Source: JBBATK01 sp044224515
GTDB lineage: Bacteria > Bacteroidota > Ignavibacteria > Kapaibacteriales > NICIL-2
Direction: 5' to 3'
Length of the DNA: 64,000 nt
Assembly (NCBI GenBank): GCA_044224515.1
Contig: JBGAKH010000003.1
Span: 124,001-188,000 of the forward strand
The notes beneath the pieces are model-generated. The model saw only the letters and a list, made by a program, of their open reading frames with translations. It ran no database searches and was not told the DNA's origin. Below are positions 44,401 to 52,659 of this stretch, piece by piece; the stretch's first letter is position 1, and the number at the start of each line of letters is the position of its first letter. The translations under genes were made by a program, and so were the position numbers.

Positions 44401-44538
44401 AGTGGCAGCATTTCCCTTGAAGCTGCCCGAGAGGGTCAAAGCTGTATAACGAGCGCGACTTTGAGCTCGGGCATGTACATGCTTCGTTTGTTTGATGGAA
44501 GTCAACTGCGCAGTATGTCGGTGATGATCGTTCACTAG
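41425..44538 (+). CDS. Large secreted protein with T9SS sorting domain
   Basis: 1037 residues from the ATG at 41425. Signal peptide (LVLYACVLVVAMGSIVLRAQ). Residues about 40-390 look like a beta-propeller-type domain common in Bacteroidota gliding/T9SS proteins (YMFGYEMGLDFN-like start, then SGRYLYVASQRI). A central Cys-rich carbohydrate-binding-like region follows (about 470-680, CCSNVCRNGTF). A PKD/Ig-like module of the AGSDTTLCVGATLQLNAQAP type comes next, and a C-terminal sorting domain (VSVNPQPADNEIQLRW ... SDVSGRECRSG ... LSSGMYMLRLFDGSQ). Probably surface-exposed. Function unknown. Confidence 0.83.
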   Translation, partial: RNSAHSISCRPYGARLVLYACVLVVAMGSIVLRAQDRSTYRWYFGYEMGLDFNTLPPTVLHDGKSQHFEGTSVYSDPQTGDLMVYSDGNTIWDRNHDVIAKGINPQYSSSVQSALLVPQPGNPHLIHLFTTPSVCQGPGRHIVIDMRLRGGMGDTMNFNSNLTKLPVAEKLAAVSSSDGIDWWIVYRSCGSTPSKFLVYRLSSSGLSAVPIESQVGQNMSNTTYTIGQMRFSPSGVTLACANEAANVELFDFNRSTGLITNPRILVTNYRAEALGLEFSESGRYLYVASQRIVIDTLQRFDLQASNIQASRQFVAGNSTTFGALLRGRDGKVYASQGSQSYYGAVLNPDAANPVYNEHEVDLSSFAHLPSIGMPNFPLKLPGTGSDPSRVRMPQFACNASDIVVELYSVLGDSVRVQLRFGSGTDSVFVLHGSTLQLTRSVQSPSQLSVRAIFTGLGPNAVTRIDTVYAQCNVYYDCCSNVCRNGTFRAVSAGGQCFPVEYETDLDFRTSNTAQCPYTVDKAGQAVSTSSAHFANAAWSGVSHTQSNDFFFLGETLPSVEQRVWFQRVPTWKDRRYRFQAFACNVEAKPRFDTTGMSLDLTLEIVQNGVARRVAQRNGLRFSDAWQEVSGEYVSTGDGDVEVRVLVKCTSSQTHSFGFGIDDISFEPLQEVFPFAGSDTTLCVGATLQLNAQAPGAAAVEWTPSTGLSDAHILNPTVVIQKATTYVLRASDRNGCSVVDSIVLQALEPERVTLRCDKRKLCSPDWTVVRLIGAGQVVRWSDGSSADTLRIESPGTYYALVRTASGCLVSTDTVAVDAESAITVQPTLHIPETVRAGNYGILNIQLDSFSTSLLGAEYTLYLRFRSTVFYPYQQSSVVIGADGWTRLRVNSIIRDSVLDRVVLLALLGAERSSEIIVDSIVIQTPCAYTVTTTPTKCSIEACWIGEGIVSLANSVVVSVNPQPADNEIQLRWSSMQPGTLYYSLSDVSGRECRSGSISLEAAREGQSCITSATLSSGMYMLRLFDGSQLRSMSVMIVH

Positions 44539-44581
44539 AGATGCTGCCGAGCTTTAGAACTCAAACCAAATCTCCTTGCCG

Positions 44582-44589
44582 TATTTTTG
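44582..44589 (+). promoter_or_regulatory. -7 box of the glycosyltransferase-recO operon
   Basis: TATTTTTG followed by CAGTC. It overlaps the TTG at 44587, so translation must start downstream (GTG 44641). Confidence 0.55.
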
Positions 44590-44640
44590 CAGTCTAGACC
44601 TGTCTTCAGGTTGAAGATTATTCAGCACGACTGCGAAAAC

Positions 44641-45789
44641 GTGTCCTATACTGTAGCTACACCCCAATATCAGTACGACGTCTGCCTTGTGGCCTTGTCA
44701 GACTTGCGCACCGATGCGCGTAGTTACAACATTGCTCGTGCCCTAGTGCTGAGTGGACGCAGGGTTTGTGTTCTAAGTCCCGATTGGTCTGCCGGTCAAC
44801 GCTTTGAGGGATTGGATCACGTGGCAGTACCGTGTCCTTCGGATGGACGCCTCTATAAAAAATGGCTGCGCTTTAGTCGCGAGGCTGCTACAGTGAGAGA
44901 TCGTGTGCGTGCACGATCGTTCTGGGCTGAAGATTTGTGGTCGCTGCGTGCAGCGGCACACTTAGCACACTTCCATGACGCATCGTTGCTGTACGACTCA
45001 CGTGAGATTTACTCTGCCTTGGGACCGCTGCACAAGCGTCCGGTGATGCAGTCTGTCGTGGCAGCAATGGAGCGCCACTATGCGCGCTCGGTCGACAGAG
45101 TCATCGTCAGCGGAGAATTGGACGCAGAATACATGCGACAGCACTTGAAACGTCGCGAAAAGCCCACTGTCGTCATGAACGTTCCACCCTATGCGGACGT
45201 TAGACCATCGGCGAAACTTCGAGAGCGTTTTGCCATAGCGCAAGATTGCCCGGTTGTTGTCTATCAAGGCGCCGTTCTGGAAGGACGCGGAATAGAAGTC
45301 TTGTTGCGGTGTATGGATCGCATGCCTTCTCTACACTTCTGTGTGATTGGTGACGGACCGGGACTCGACTCCATGAAATTACTGGCGGCATCGCTCGGCT
45401 TGGAGCAGCGAAGCCATTTTCTTGGATCTATTCCCAATCATGAACTGCTAAGCTGGACCGCGTCGGCAGACGTAGGATTGTGTTTTGTTGAACCAATTTC
45501 GTTTAGTTACAAGCTGGCGCTACCGAATAAGCTCTTCGAGTATGCGATGGCGCGCATACCTGCGTTGGTCAGTGATTTACCGGCAATGCGTGAAGTGATA
45601 GAGTCACATCCCTTTGGCGAGCTGGTGTCGCCGGACGCTTCCGCAGAGACTATAGTAAACAAGCTCGGCAATCTGCTTGAACACCCGGAGCGTTATCGCG
45701 CAGCGGCAGACAAAGCGGCGCGCGTCTACAACCGCGAAGCACAGCATCGCGTGATTGCTGCTATGGCAGAGGAAATGGAGCGATTGTGA
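44641..45789 (+). CDS. Glycosyltransferase family 4-like
   Basis: 382 residues from a GTG at 44641. The GT-B fold shows an N-terminal domain with DVCLVALSDLRTDARSYNIA and a C-terminal nucleotide-sugar domain. The latter has VVYQGAVLEGRGIEVLLRCM, GDGPGLDSM and the ExxxxE-like region PISFSYKLALPNKLFEYAMA. Probably transfers a sugar to an envelope glycan; donor and acceptor unknown. The frame extends to a TTG at 44587, but that codon is inside the promoter box. Its TGA overlaps the GTG of recO by 4 nt, so it is translationally coupled to a DNA-repair gene. Confidence 0.88.
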   Translation: MSYTVATPQYQYDVCLVALSDLRTDARSYNIARALVLSGRRVCVLSPDWSAGQRFEGLDHVAVPCPSDGRLYKKWLRFSREAATVRDRVRARSFWAEDLWSLRAAAHLAHFHDASLLYDSREIYSALGPLHKRPVMQSVVAAMERHYARSVDRVIVSGELDAEYMRQHLKRREKPTVVMNVPPYADVRPSAKLRERFAIAQDCPVVVYQGAVLEGRGIEVLLRCMDRMPSLHFCVIGDGPGLDSMKLLAASLGLEQRSHFLGSIPNHELLSWTASADVGLCFVEPISFSYKLALPNKLFEYAMARIPALVSDLPAMREVIESHPFGELVSPDASAETIVNKLGNLLEHPERYRAAADKAARVYNREAQHRVIAAMAEEMERL

Positions 45790-46544
45790 TTGTACGCAAT
45801 GAAGCAGTGATACTGCATTCGCGTCGTTACAGCGACACCAGTGTTATCCTCAGTGCCTATACCCTGGACCATGGACGTATTGGTTTCGTTGTAAAAGGCG
45901 CTCGCAGACCCAAGAGTAAATTTGGTTCTCAGGTCATGCCACTTAATATTGTTGATGCGAGCTATTACTATAAAGCGGGGCGCGAGCTTCATACCTTAAG
46001 TGGGGCCGACAGCGTTGTGCCTCTGCGTACACTGGCGAACTCCTATACCCACTTGTCTGTAGGACTTTCTATCTGCGAAGCACTTCTGCTCACGCAGCCC
46101 ATGGGTGAGAAGAACACGTCGTTGTATCAACTTTTACGGTCAACACTCATCGTCCTCGATGCATCGCGTACAAATCTCTATGGATTTTTTGTCTTCTTCT
46201 GCATTCACCTTGCTGAGATGATGGGTTTTATGATTGACTTCTCCGCCGACGCTGAGTCCGATGATTCCGATGTCTTGGTGCATGAAGGAAATGTCTTCTT
46301 CTCCTTTGAGAACGGAGCAGTGCTGAATCGTGTAAGTTTGCCCGGCTCGCAGTCTTTCCGCTTACGTCATACCACCCTATTGGTGTTACAGCGTGTTGCG
46401 GAGTGTTCGGTGATGCACCTTGATGAGATTGCAATGACCGAACAGGAGCAACGAGAAATACAGCACTTTTTCGTGAGTTATTTCAGTTACCACCTCGAGA
46501 AGAAAGTGGTTTTTAGAGTAGAGCATTTGATGATGGGAGCCTAA
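45786..46544 (+). CDS. recO: DNA repair protein RecO
   Basis: 252 residues. The N-terminal OB fold (NEAVILHSRRYSDTSVILSA ... HGRIGFVVKGARRPKSKFG) is diagnostic for RecO, followed by the helical C-terminal domain. RecO anneals SSB-coated DNA and loads RecA in the RecFOR gap-repair pathway. The zinc-binding Cys cluster of some RecO proteins is not visible. GTG start overlapping the previous stop (GTGA); the next gene starts directly after the stop. Confidence 0.92.
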   Translation: MIVRNEAVILHSRRYSDTSVILSAYTLDHGRIGFVVKGARRPKSKFGSQVMPLNIVDASYYYKAGRELHTLSGADSVVPLRTLANSYTHLSVGLSICEALLLTQPMGEKNTSLYQLLRSTLIVLDASRTNLYGFFVFFCIHLAEMMGFMIDFSADAESDDSDVLVHEGNVFFSFENGAVLNRVSLPGSQSFRLRHTTLLVLQRVAECSVMHLDEIAMTEQEQREIQHFFVSYFSYHLEKKVVFRVEHLMMGA

Positions 46545-47735
46545 ATGAGTAGTGCAGATGTGTATGAAGTTCGCGCGGAGTTGAGGTTAAAAGCCGGCCA
46601 GCATCGTCGTATTCGAGGCGGCCACCCGTGGATTTTTCAAGACGAGCTCATGGAACGTCCGGCCTTGCCTGCAGGCTGCTTGGTTCGAGTAAAGACGGAT
46701 TATGAGTATGATTTGGGACTTGGTATCTACAACGCACAATCGCAGATCGTCGTTCGGCTGCTCGCTACACAGCGTGTCGATCAAGCATTTTTTTATGATC
46801 GGATTCGACGAGCCCTGAATCTACGTGAACGACTCTTTGCGCCGGAGACCTCATACCGTTTGGTGTTTGGGGAGTCTGACTTTTTGCCCGGCCTCATCAT
46901 AGACCGCTACGGCGACTATGCGGCGGTGCAGTTTCTATCGGCCGGTATGGATCGCATGCGCGATGGCATCGTGTCCGCTTTGCATGAGGTTTTACCTTCT
47001 TTAAAGGGAGTGGTTGCTAAGAATGATTCGCAGCTGCGTGTTCGCGAAGGACTCTCGCGTGAGACTGAAGTGTTGTCCGGCGAGATTCCGGCACACATCG
47101 AAATGACAGAGAACTCCTTACGCTTTCAGGTGGATTTGCTTGGCGGACAGAAAACCGGATACTTCCTGGACCAGCGCCTCAACCGTCATTTTATACAAGG
47201 CATCTCCAAAGGTTTGACAGTGCTTGACTGTTTTACCAATCAAGGCGGATTTGCTCTTCATGCGGCGGCCGGAGCCGCCGCTGAGGTTCTTGGTGTTGAT
47301 AGCTCGGAATCGGCGGTAGCGGCATGTAGACGTAACGCCGAACTAAACTCGTTTAATGTTGCACGCTTTGAACAGGCCGATGTGTTCGATTTCTTAAAGC
47401 AACAAGTTGTCGAAGGTGCAAAGTGGGATATGATCATTCTTGACCCGCCGGCGTTCACTAAAAGTAAAGCGCAGATACCACAAGCGAAACGAGGCTATGC
47501 GGAAATCAATCGACAAGCACTGAAGTTGTTGCGTGAAGGAGGCTTTCTTGTAAGCGCTAGTTGTTCGCATCATGTGAACGAAGCCATGCTCTTGGATATT
47601 GTGCTTGAGGAGTCTCGTCGTATCAATCGTAAGCTCAAGCTCATTCACCGAGGAGAGCAGTCACCCTGTCACCCAATCTTACTGTCGATGCCTGAAACCA
47701 ATTACTTGAAGTTCCTGGTGTTTGAGGTGTGGTAG
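46545..47735 (+). CDS. Class I SAM-dependent rRNA large-subunit methyltransferase (RlmI-like)
   Basis: 396 residues. An N-terminal PUA domain (LKAGQHRRIRGGHPWIFQDE), an EEHEE-like linker and a Rossmann methyltransferase domain. SAM motif I region is VLDCFTNQGGFALHAAAGAA, and the catalytic motif IV is IILDPPAFTKSK, followed by SCSHHV. This is the architecture of RlmI, which makes m5C1962 in 23S rRNA. Starts with ATG immediately after the recO stop, so it is the third gene of the operon. Confidence 0.91.
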   Translation: MSSADVYEVRAELRLKAGQHRRIRGGHPWIFQDELMERPALPAGCLVRVKTDYEYDLGLGIYNAQSQIVVRLLATQRVDQAFFYDRIRRALNLRERLFAPETSYRLVFGESDFLPGLIIDRYGDYAAVQFLSAGMDRMRDGIVSALHEVLPSLKGVVAKNDSQLRVREGLSRETEVLSGEIPAHIEMTENSLRFQVDLLGGQKTGYFLDQRLNRHFIQGISKGLTVLDCFTNQGGFALHAAAGAAAEVLGVDSSESAVAACRRNAELNSFNVARFEQADVFDFLKQQVVEGAKWDMIILDPPAFTKSKAQIPQAKRGYAEINRQALKLLREGGFLVSASCSHHVNEAMLLDIVLEESRRINRKLKLIHRGEQSPCHPILLSMPETNYLKFLVFEVW

Positions 47736-47828
47736 CATCGTGGAAGGAACGGGGCTGTAATGCTGACTGTAATGCTGAGTACAGCATAGCTTGAGTGCTC
47801 TCACGGGTTTGAGCGTCATTGTGTAGCG

Positions 47829-48857
47829 TTAACGACAGAAATTTTTCAATGCCTCTCGCGACGCGCTTGCTCCCAAAGCATCTGCTTGTTTCCAATCCTC
47901 GCAGGCTCCCTTTGGGTCGTTGCTGAGTTTTCGAGCGTTTGCACGATTGAAATAATACACTCCATTACGAGGATCGGCTGCTATAGCTTTGGTGTAGTCT
48001 TCGATGGCAGCGCTGTATTCCTTGCGACTACTACGTATGATAGCTCGATTGTTTAGTGCTTTGGCATAGCGAGGATTTAAGGAAATCGCTTTATCGTAGT
48101 CGGCAAGTGCGGCCGATGTGTCGCCCATCGTGTAGGCGTTGAGACCGCGAATCACATAAAGTCCGGTATCGTTCGGATGCATTGAGATAGCTTTGTTATA
48201 GTCTTCCGCAGCCAGCTTGTTGTTCTGCGTGGCTTCGAATGTCTGACCTCGATTGACATAAGCCTCAAACAGTGTCGAGTCCAGATTTAAGCACACGGAA
48301 AAATCACTGATCGCTCCCAAGGCATCTCGCTGTGGAATGCGCGTTAAGCCACGCTTGTAGTACAACTCGGCCATGCGCGGATGCTGGGCAATGAGCACGC
48401 TGAAGTCTGCCATGGATTCTTTGAATTCGCGAAGTGTGTAGAGTACCATGCCTCGGTTCATGCGTGCTTCAAACTCCGTGGAATCGAGCGAAAGTGCCGC
48501 ACTGTAATCTTTTAATGCGTTTTTCATATCACCACTTTCGGCATAACAGGTACCACGATTGGTAAGCGCCAATACCATTTTTGGGTCTAGTTCCAACGCT
48601 CTGTTGTAGTCTGACAGTGCAGCTTTGGTGTTCTGAAGATTTTGGTACGACAAGCCGCGATTGACGTAGGCGCGTGTGTAGCGAGGATTTAGCGTTAGGG
48701 CTTTTGTGTAGAATTTTATGGCCTCCTGAAAGTTGCCCAGGCTGTCTTGCACAAATCCGTCGTTATAGAGCTGTTCCGCACTTACTTTGACGCCTTGTGC
48801 ATGGACAACAAGTCCGGCGCAGCAGAGAATCAGAATACAAACCAAACGTGAATACAT
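47829..48857 (-). CDS. Exported TPR protein
   Basis: 342 residues from the ATG at 48857. Signal peptide (LVCILILCCAGLVVHAQ). Nearly the whole mature part is eight to nine consecutive TPRs of about 34 residues (FQEAIKFYTKALTLNPRYTR, TKAALSDYNRALELDPK, MKNALKDYSAALSLDST and so on). It should form a periplasmic or outer-membrane superhelix for protein-protein contacts; the partner is unknown. C-terminal Cys in KNFCR. Convergent with the methyltransferase gene. Confidence 0.87.
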   Translation of the reverse strand: MYSRLVCILILCCAGLVVHAQGVKVSAEQLYNDGFVQDSLGNFQEAIKFYTKALTLNPRYTRAYVNRGLSYQNLQNTKAALSDYNRALELDPKMVLALTNRGTCYAESGDMKNALKDYSAALSLDSTEFEARMNRGMVLYTLREFKESMADFSVLIAQHPRMAELYYKRGLTRIPQRDALGAISDFSVCLNLDSTLFEAYVNRGQTFEATQNNKLAAEDYNKAISMHPNDTGLYVIRGLNAYTMGDTSAALADYDKAISLNPRYAKALNNRAIIRSSRKEYSAAIEDYTKAIAADPRNGVYYFNRANARKLSNDPKGACEDWKQADALGASASREALKNFCR

Positions 48858-48905
48858 AGGCGATAGTGTCAAAAGTTAATGGTAGGTCGGACCGGAACGA
48901 ATCGC

Positions 48906-48945
48906 AGCGACTCAGAGCGACCCAAAGCGACTCAAAGTCGACCAC
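48906..48945. repeat. Four-copy 10-bp tandem repeat
   Basis: agcgactcag, agcgacccaa, agcgactcaa, agtcgaccac in direct succession, 49 nt upstream of the TPR gene start. Imperfect copies with period 10, about one DNA helical turn. Could be a regulatory array or a slippage-prone site. Confidence 0.6.
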
Positions 48946-49045
48946 ATTCTAATTTACGAAGACCCGGGTCTTTATACAGCCCGTGATGTAAGGCCATGAA
49001 GTCCTCATCGTATACGGAGTGTAAATTGCGGCAAGGAGAATAATC

Positions 49046-50635
49046 ATGTCGATGCAACTCGTTCAAGAGGATTCGTGGGGCTTCGTATTCCGGCGAAGCG
49101 ATAGGGGCTCAGCCGTGCTGATACTTGGACTCATAGTATCGCTGTTCTGTTTACTCTTTGGACTTGGCGGGCTTATCGTAGGCTTGTATAACGTGCAACT
49201 CGCACTCGTTATCCTCTTGGCCCTGTCGGCTCTCGCCTTCTTTCGATCGGCGCTGTACAAGGAAGCTGATGCTGAACTTGATGAAGTTCTGATACGACGA
49301 TCAGACAACCGTGTGTACTGTCGCAATGCTGCCAACACGGCCCCAACGGTTATTCTAAATGCCTACGATATTCGGGCAGTTCGCATACGCCGCAGCGATC
49401 TAAGAGCCAACAATGCCGCGGATAATGCACACTTTTTTGATCTGATGCTCGTGCTTCATGAGGGTGCAACGTTGACCCTGTGGCATAATGTGTATGGCAG
49501 AGATAGAGCTGAGCGAATTCGCCGCGAAATCGATGCATGCCTTCTAAGTGACCACAATCGTAGTGCTTGCAATGCCGCAGAGTTTGTCTCGACGGACGTG
49601 ATACCCGTCATCGCCGAATCCTCTCAAAGTTGCTTCCGAGTCCTCAGTCCTAGCACCGGAGGTTTTAGCACAGGGACGCTCGGTCTCATCACCATGTGGC
49701 CATTGCTTGGCCTCATCACTGTGCTGAGTGCAGAGGACTATCGTGTTCAATATGCAATGATTGTCTTGTTCGTTGTAAGTCTCATCGCGCTCTTTGCAGA
49801 GCTTAGGAAGCGGCGACAACACGATGCGACAGCAACGGAGATCAGGTTTGGCGAGGAAATGATCAGCGTGACTGTACTCAATGATTCCAAGCACGACAAG
49901 CAGTATGAAGTGGTCAAGGTGGCGACCATTGGTTTTGCACCCTATGAAGTTGACAAATCAAGCGAGCTGTACATTCTTGATGTGGAAGCGCTAAACTCAG
50001 CCATGGCCTTGGATGAACTCATGGAAGAAGGCTCTGAGCGTTCGACGGCTCTACGCCGCATGGAGGCAGGCTTCGACGAAGTGTCGAAGCTACTACGTAG
50101 TCAAACACTGCCTTCTTTGGGTCGCTCAACGCTGTGGAATCTCGTGTCTCGACAGCTTTACCGCGCCGCATTTGAAGCCCAACGTGATGGACAGGAGTTT
50201 TCACAACGAAGCACGCGCTTTCTGAAGGTTTTATCTGATGATGTGCTCCGAAGTGGTGATTCCTTGCTCAAGACACTGCTGTGGAGTTCGCGAGGCGTCG
50301 CCTTTTTGGCCGTGCTAAGCTTACTGATACCTCTACTGAGTTTTATCCTGGCAATGCTAAGCTATAAGGCTTCGCAGGGTGTACGAGACCCGGGAATGTA
50401 CATCGTCGCAAGTGTTTTGCATCTGTCAGCAATCTTTGTGGTTGTAGCTAAGCTCCTTGCAGATGGCGGTTTGCGTGTTCTTGGACTATGCCTCGGCTTG
50501 AGTGCGGTCTTATATCTGCTCAGTATCTGCGGCGTTGACCCCTTGCAACTGGGAATTGGCTTTCATCTCATGGTCATGTCCGTTCTGATATTGCTAAGTA
50601 GCTGGAAGCTCATGAGGCGGCCGGAGTTGCGTTGA
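49046..50635 (+). CDS. Multi-pass membrane protein, function unknown
   Basis: 529 residues with about eight hydrophobic helices. There is a pair near the N-terminus (VLILGLIVSLFCLLFGLGGL and VQLALVILLALSALAFF) and a pair near residues 215-260. Four more lie in the last 120 residues (FLAVLSLLIPLLSFILAML, MYIVASVLHLSAIFVVVAKL, LGLCLGLSAVLYLLSICGV, FHLMVMSVLILLSSW). Two soluble blocks lie between them, the first resembling a PH-like domain (VYCRNAANTAPTVILNAYDI). No transport or catalytic signature recognised. ATG set by the aaggaga ribosome site 8 nt upstream. Monocistronic. Confidence 0.78.
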   Translation: MSMQLVQEDSWGFVFRRSDRGSAVLILGLIVSLFCLLFGLGGLIVGLYNVQLALVILLALSALAFFRSALYKEADAELDEVLIRRSDNRVYCRNAANTAPTVILNAYDIRAVRIRRSDLRANNAADNAHFFDLMLVLHEGATLTLWHNVYGRDRAERIRREIDACLLSDHNRSACNAAEFVSTDVIPVIAESSQSCFRVLSPSTGGFSTGTLGLITMWPLLGLITVLSAEDYRVQYAMIVLFVVSLIALFAELRKRRQHDATATEIRFGEEMISVTVLNDSKHDKQYEVVKVATIGFAPYEVDKSSELYILDVEALNSAMALDELMEEGSERSTALRRMEAGFDEVSKLLRSQTLPSLGRSTLWNLVSRQLYRAAFEAQRDGQEFSQRSTRFLKVLSDDVLRSGDSLLKTLLWSSRGVAFLAVLSLLIPLLSFILAMLSYKASQGVRDPGMYIVASVLHLSAIFVVVAKLLADGGLRVLGLCLGLSAVLYLLSICGVDPLQLGIGFHLMVMSVLILLSSWKLMRRPELR

Positions 50636-50778
50636 TTTTTTGCTGTCGACAAGCCGGAGCGGGTTGAATCGGCTATTGGTAAGCTTGTAGATGCACATTC
50701 ATTTGACGAAGTACACGAAGCCGGGCGAAACGCCTACAAGCACATCAATTGCGGAAGGCTCAAAACGCTCTTTTCGCC

Positions 50779-50786
50779 TATCTTTG
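50779..50786 (+). promoter_or_regulatory. -7 box of dcd
   Basis: TATCTTTG followed by CAGTC, 36 nt before the ATG at 50822. It shares the extended TAnnTTTGCAGTC string with 9769 and 44582. Confidence 0.6.
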
Positions 50787-50821
50787 CAGTCCAAGAGTAC
50801 TCATTTTTGCGTCTATAAGCC

Positions 50822-51358
50822 ATGATTCTTTCCGATAAGGAAATTCTAAACTGCATTGACAAGGGAAGTATCGTTATTGAGCCATTCGACCGTTCGTGTT
50901 TAGGCTCCAATAGTTATGACGTGCATCTTGGTGGAACCCTCGCGGTATACAACGATGAAATTCTTGATGCCAAGAAGCATAACACGATTCGAAGCTTCGA
51001 TATTCCTGAAGAAGGTTATATCCTGATACCAAATCAATTGTACCTAGGTGTCACCGAAGAGTACACGGAAACGCATGCTCATGTACCGTTTTTGGAAGGA
51101 AAGTCCTCAGTAGGACGTCTTGGAATCGATATCCACGCCACTGCAGGTAAAGGTGATGTTGGCTTCTGTAATTATTGGACTCTCGAGATTTCAGTGAAAG
51201 TTCCGGTTCGAGTGTATCAGGGAATGCCTATCGGACAGTTGATCTATTTTCAGGTTGCAGGCGAGATTGAAACCCTGTATCGAAACAAGGCCAACGCGAA
51301 GTACAACGATCGATTGAACATTCCGGTTGAGTCGATGATGTGGCGCAATAAGTTCTAG
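50822..51358 (+). CDS. dcd: dCTP deaminase
   Basis: 178-residue trimeric dUTPase-fold enzyme that deaminates dCTP to dUTP for thymidylate synthesis. Seen: MILSDKEILNCI start, PFDRSCLGSNSYDVHLG, the substrate loop PFLEGKSSVGRLGIDIHATA and the catalytic Glu in GFCNYWTLEISV. The missing glycine and basic residue pattern around the loop is as in Bacteroidota homologues. A bifunctional deaminase/dUTPase is the alternative, but the sequence fits Dcd better. Own promoter box upstream. Confidence 0.93.
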   Translation: MILSDKEILNCIDKGSIVIEPFDRSCLGSNSYDVHLGGTLAVYNDEILDAKKHNTIRSFDIPEEGYILIPNQLYLGVTEEYTETHAHVPFLEGKSSVGRLGIDIHATAGKGDVGFCNYWTLEISVKVPVRVYQGMPIGQLIYFQVAGEIETLYRNKANAKYNDRLNIPVESMMWRNKF

Positions 51359-51570
51359 CAAGGCGTAGAGCCGAGCGGAGCAGAGCTTGCCGGATAGGGG
51401 TGCGACACACGCCAAGGCTAGAGAGTTATGTCCGTATAATTCTCACGCCGGGTACGAGGCTTATAGGACTGATGAAACTCATGAAATTCATGATACATGG
51501 TGAAATCACGTCGGTCGCAATGCAGTCGAATGACTGATCTCAGACTTTAGACATCCTCATACACACATCC

Positions 51571-52266
51571 ATGACCATGGTTAGAGATTTGTTTTTGCAC
51601 TATCGCTTAAGCCTTCTAAACGGAGTGTTTGCTTGTGTGCTGCTTATTGCATGCGTTGGGTGCGGTGGCGACAGTGATGACGAAGAAAAATTGCAAGAGA
51701 TCCCCGTTGATGCATCGGCCATCCAAAAGTCGCGTGCGGAAAAAGACAAATTCTTCAAGTACGATGCCGCGTCTCCAATACCCTCTGACTTGCGCAAGAG
51801 CTTCAGCGGTCTGCGCTATTTCCCCTACGATGAAGCATATGTGGTTATCGCAAGCTTTGAAGCCTCAAGCAAAGCAGACACCATTCACATGCCCGCTTCG
51901 AAAGGCGAGATTCGTCCGATGATTAATGTCGGAGTGTTCTCATTTAGCATAGGAAGCGAAGAAAAAGTCTATCAGCTCAGTGGTTTTCGAGCTGCCGACG
52001 GCTCATCGAAGTCTGTGTTGATTCCATTTAAAGACAGAAATAGCGGAAACGTGTGCTATGGAGCAGGACGCTATGTTGAAGTGGAAGAGTCCGGGGATGA
52101 ATGTACCATCGATTTCAATCTGGCATACAATCCCTTTTGTGCCTACAACGAATCGTATTCCTGCTTGCTGATTCCGCCTCAGAATGTGTTGTCGGCGGCT
52201 ATTAACGCAGGCGAGAAAAATTATCATTCTTCCTCTGCTACGAAAAAAGGCGAAAAGGCCGACTGA
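51571..52266 (+). CDS. DUF1684 lipoprotein
   Basis: 231 residues. The N-terminal hydrophobic segment ends in a lipobox-like LLIACVGCGG, so it is probably a lipid-anchored exported protein. The C-terminal half has the DUF1684 signature: VCYGAGRYVEVE, then DFNLAYNPFCAYNESYSC and the closing PPQNVLSAAINAGEKNY. DUF1684 proteins are of unknown function. Some annotation places the start a few codons later (the M at codon 3 is an alternative). Confidence 0.86.
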   Translation: MTMVRDLFLHYRLSLLNGVFACVLLIACVGCGGDSDDEEKLQEIPVDASAIQKSRAEKDKFFKYDAASPIPSDLRKSFSGLRYFPYDEAYVVIASFEASSKADTIHMPASKGEIRPMINVGVFSFSIGSEEKVYQLSGFRAADGSSKSVLIPFKDRNSGNVCYGAGRYVEVEESGDECTIDFNLAYNPFCAYNESYSCLLIPPQNVLSAAINAGEKNYHSSSATKKGEKAD

Positions 52267-52659
52267 GGCCTACGTTCTTGTGTAGAGCCTGAGTTCAGCG
52301 CAGAGTTAAGCAGGTGTTCTGCAGAAAATATGACAGAGCTTCTACAAGCCTGGCGCTGACAAGCAAAAAGGTTGGAAGCTATGCATAAAAAGCTTAGTTG
52401 AAATTGAACCTGTACCCGAAGGTGGAACTAAGCTTGAACGTGAATGTGAACGTGAGTGTGAACGTGAGTGTGAACGTGAGTGTGAACATGAACATGAACC
52501 TTAGTGTCATGGAGCGCCTTCTCAAAACTCTCTACACTGATAATGCTTAGAGCAAGATGGTGTCCACATTTTTGCCATGGTTCGGAGCCGGAAGTATCCA
52601 CAGCTTTGCAGTGGAGAATGAAGGGGAAGTATAGCATTTCGGAGTGATAACGTCTGACG
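52267..52659. other. Intergenic region with 12-bp tandem repeats
   Basis: About 390 bases between two lipoprotein genes. Apart from the tandem repeat at 52436-52495 nothing is recognisable. A minus-strand frame through the repeat encodes HVHT repeats and is judged an artefact of the repeat. Confidence 0.45.
52436..52495. repeat. Five-copy 12-bp tandem repeat (gaacgtgagtgt)
   Basis: Units gaacgtgaatgt, gaacgtgagtgt (three identical copies) and gaacatgaacat in direct succession, with further gaac-containing fragments on both sides. A typical slippage-prone minisatellite, 170 nt after the DUF1684 stop and 165 nt before the next gene. Confidence 0.85.

Noticed and set aside
52428..52637. Minus-strand ORF with HVHT repeats, at first sight a metal-binding peptide
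   Set aside because: The repeats are the translation of the 12-bp minisatellite; the rest of the frame has no coding character.
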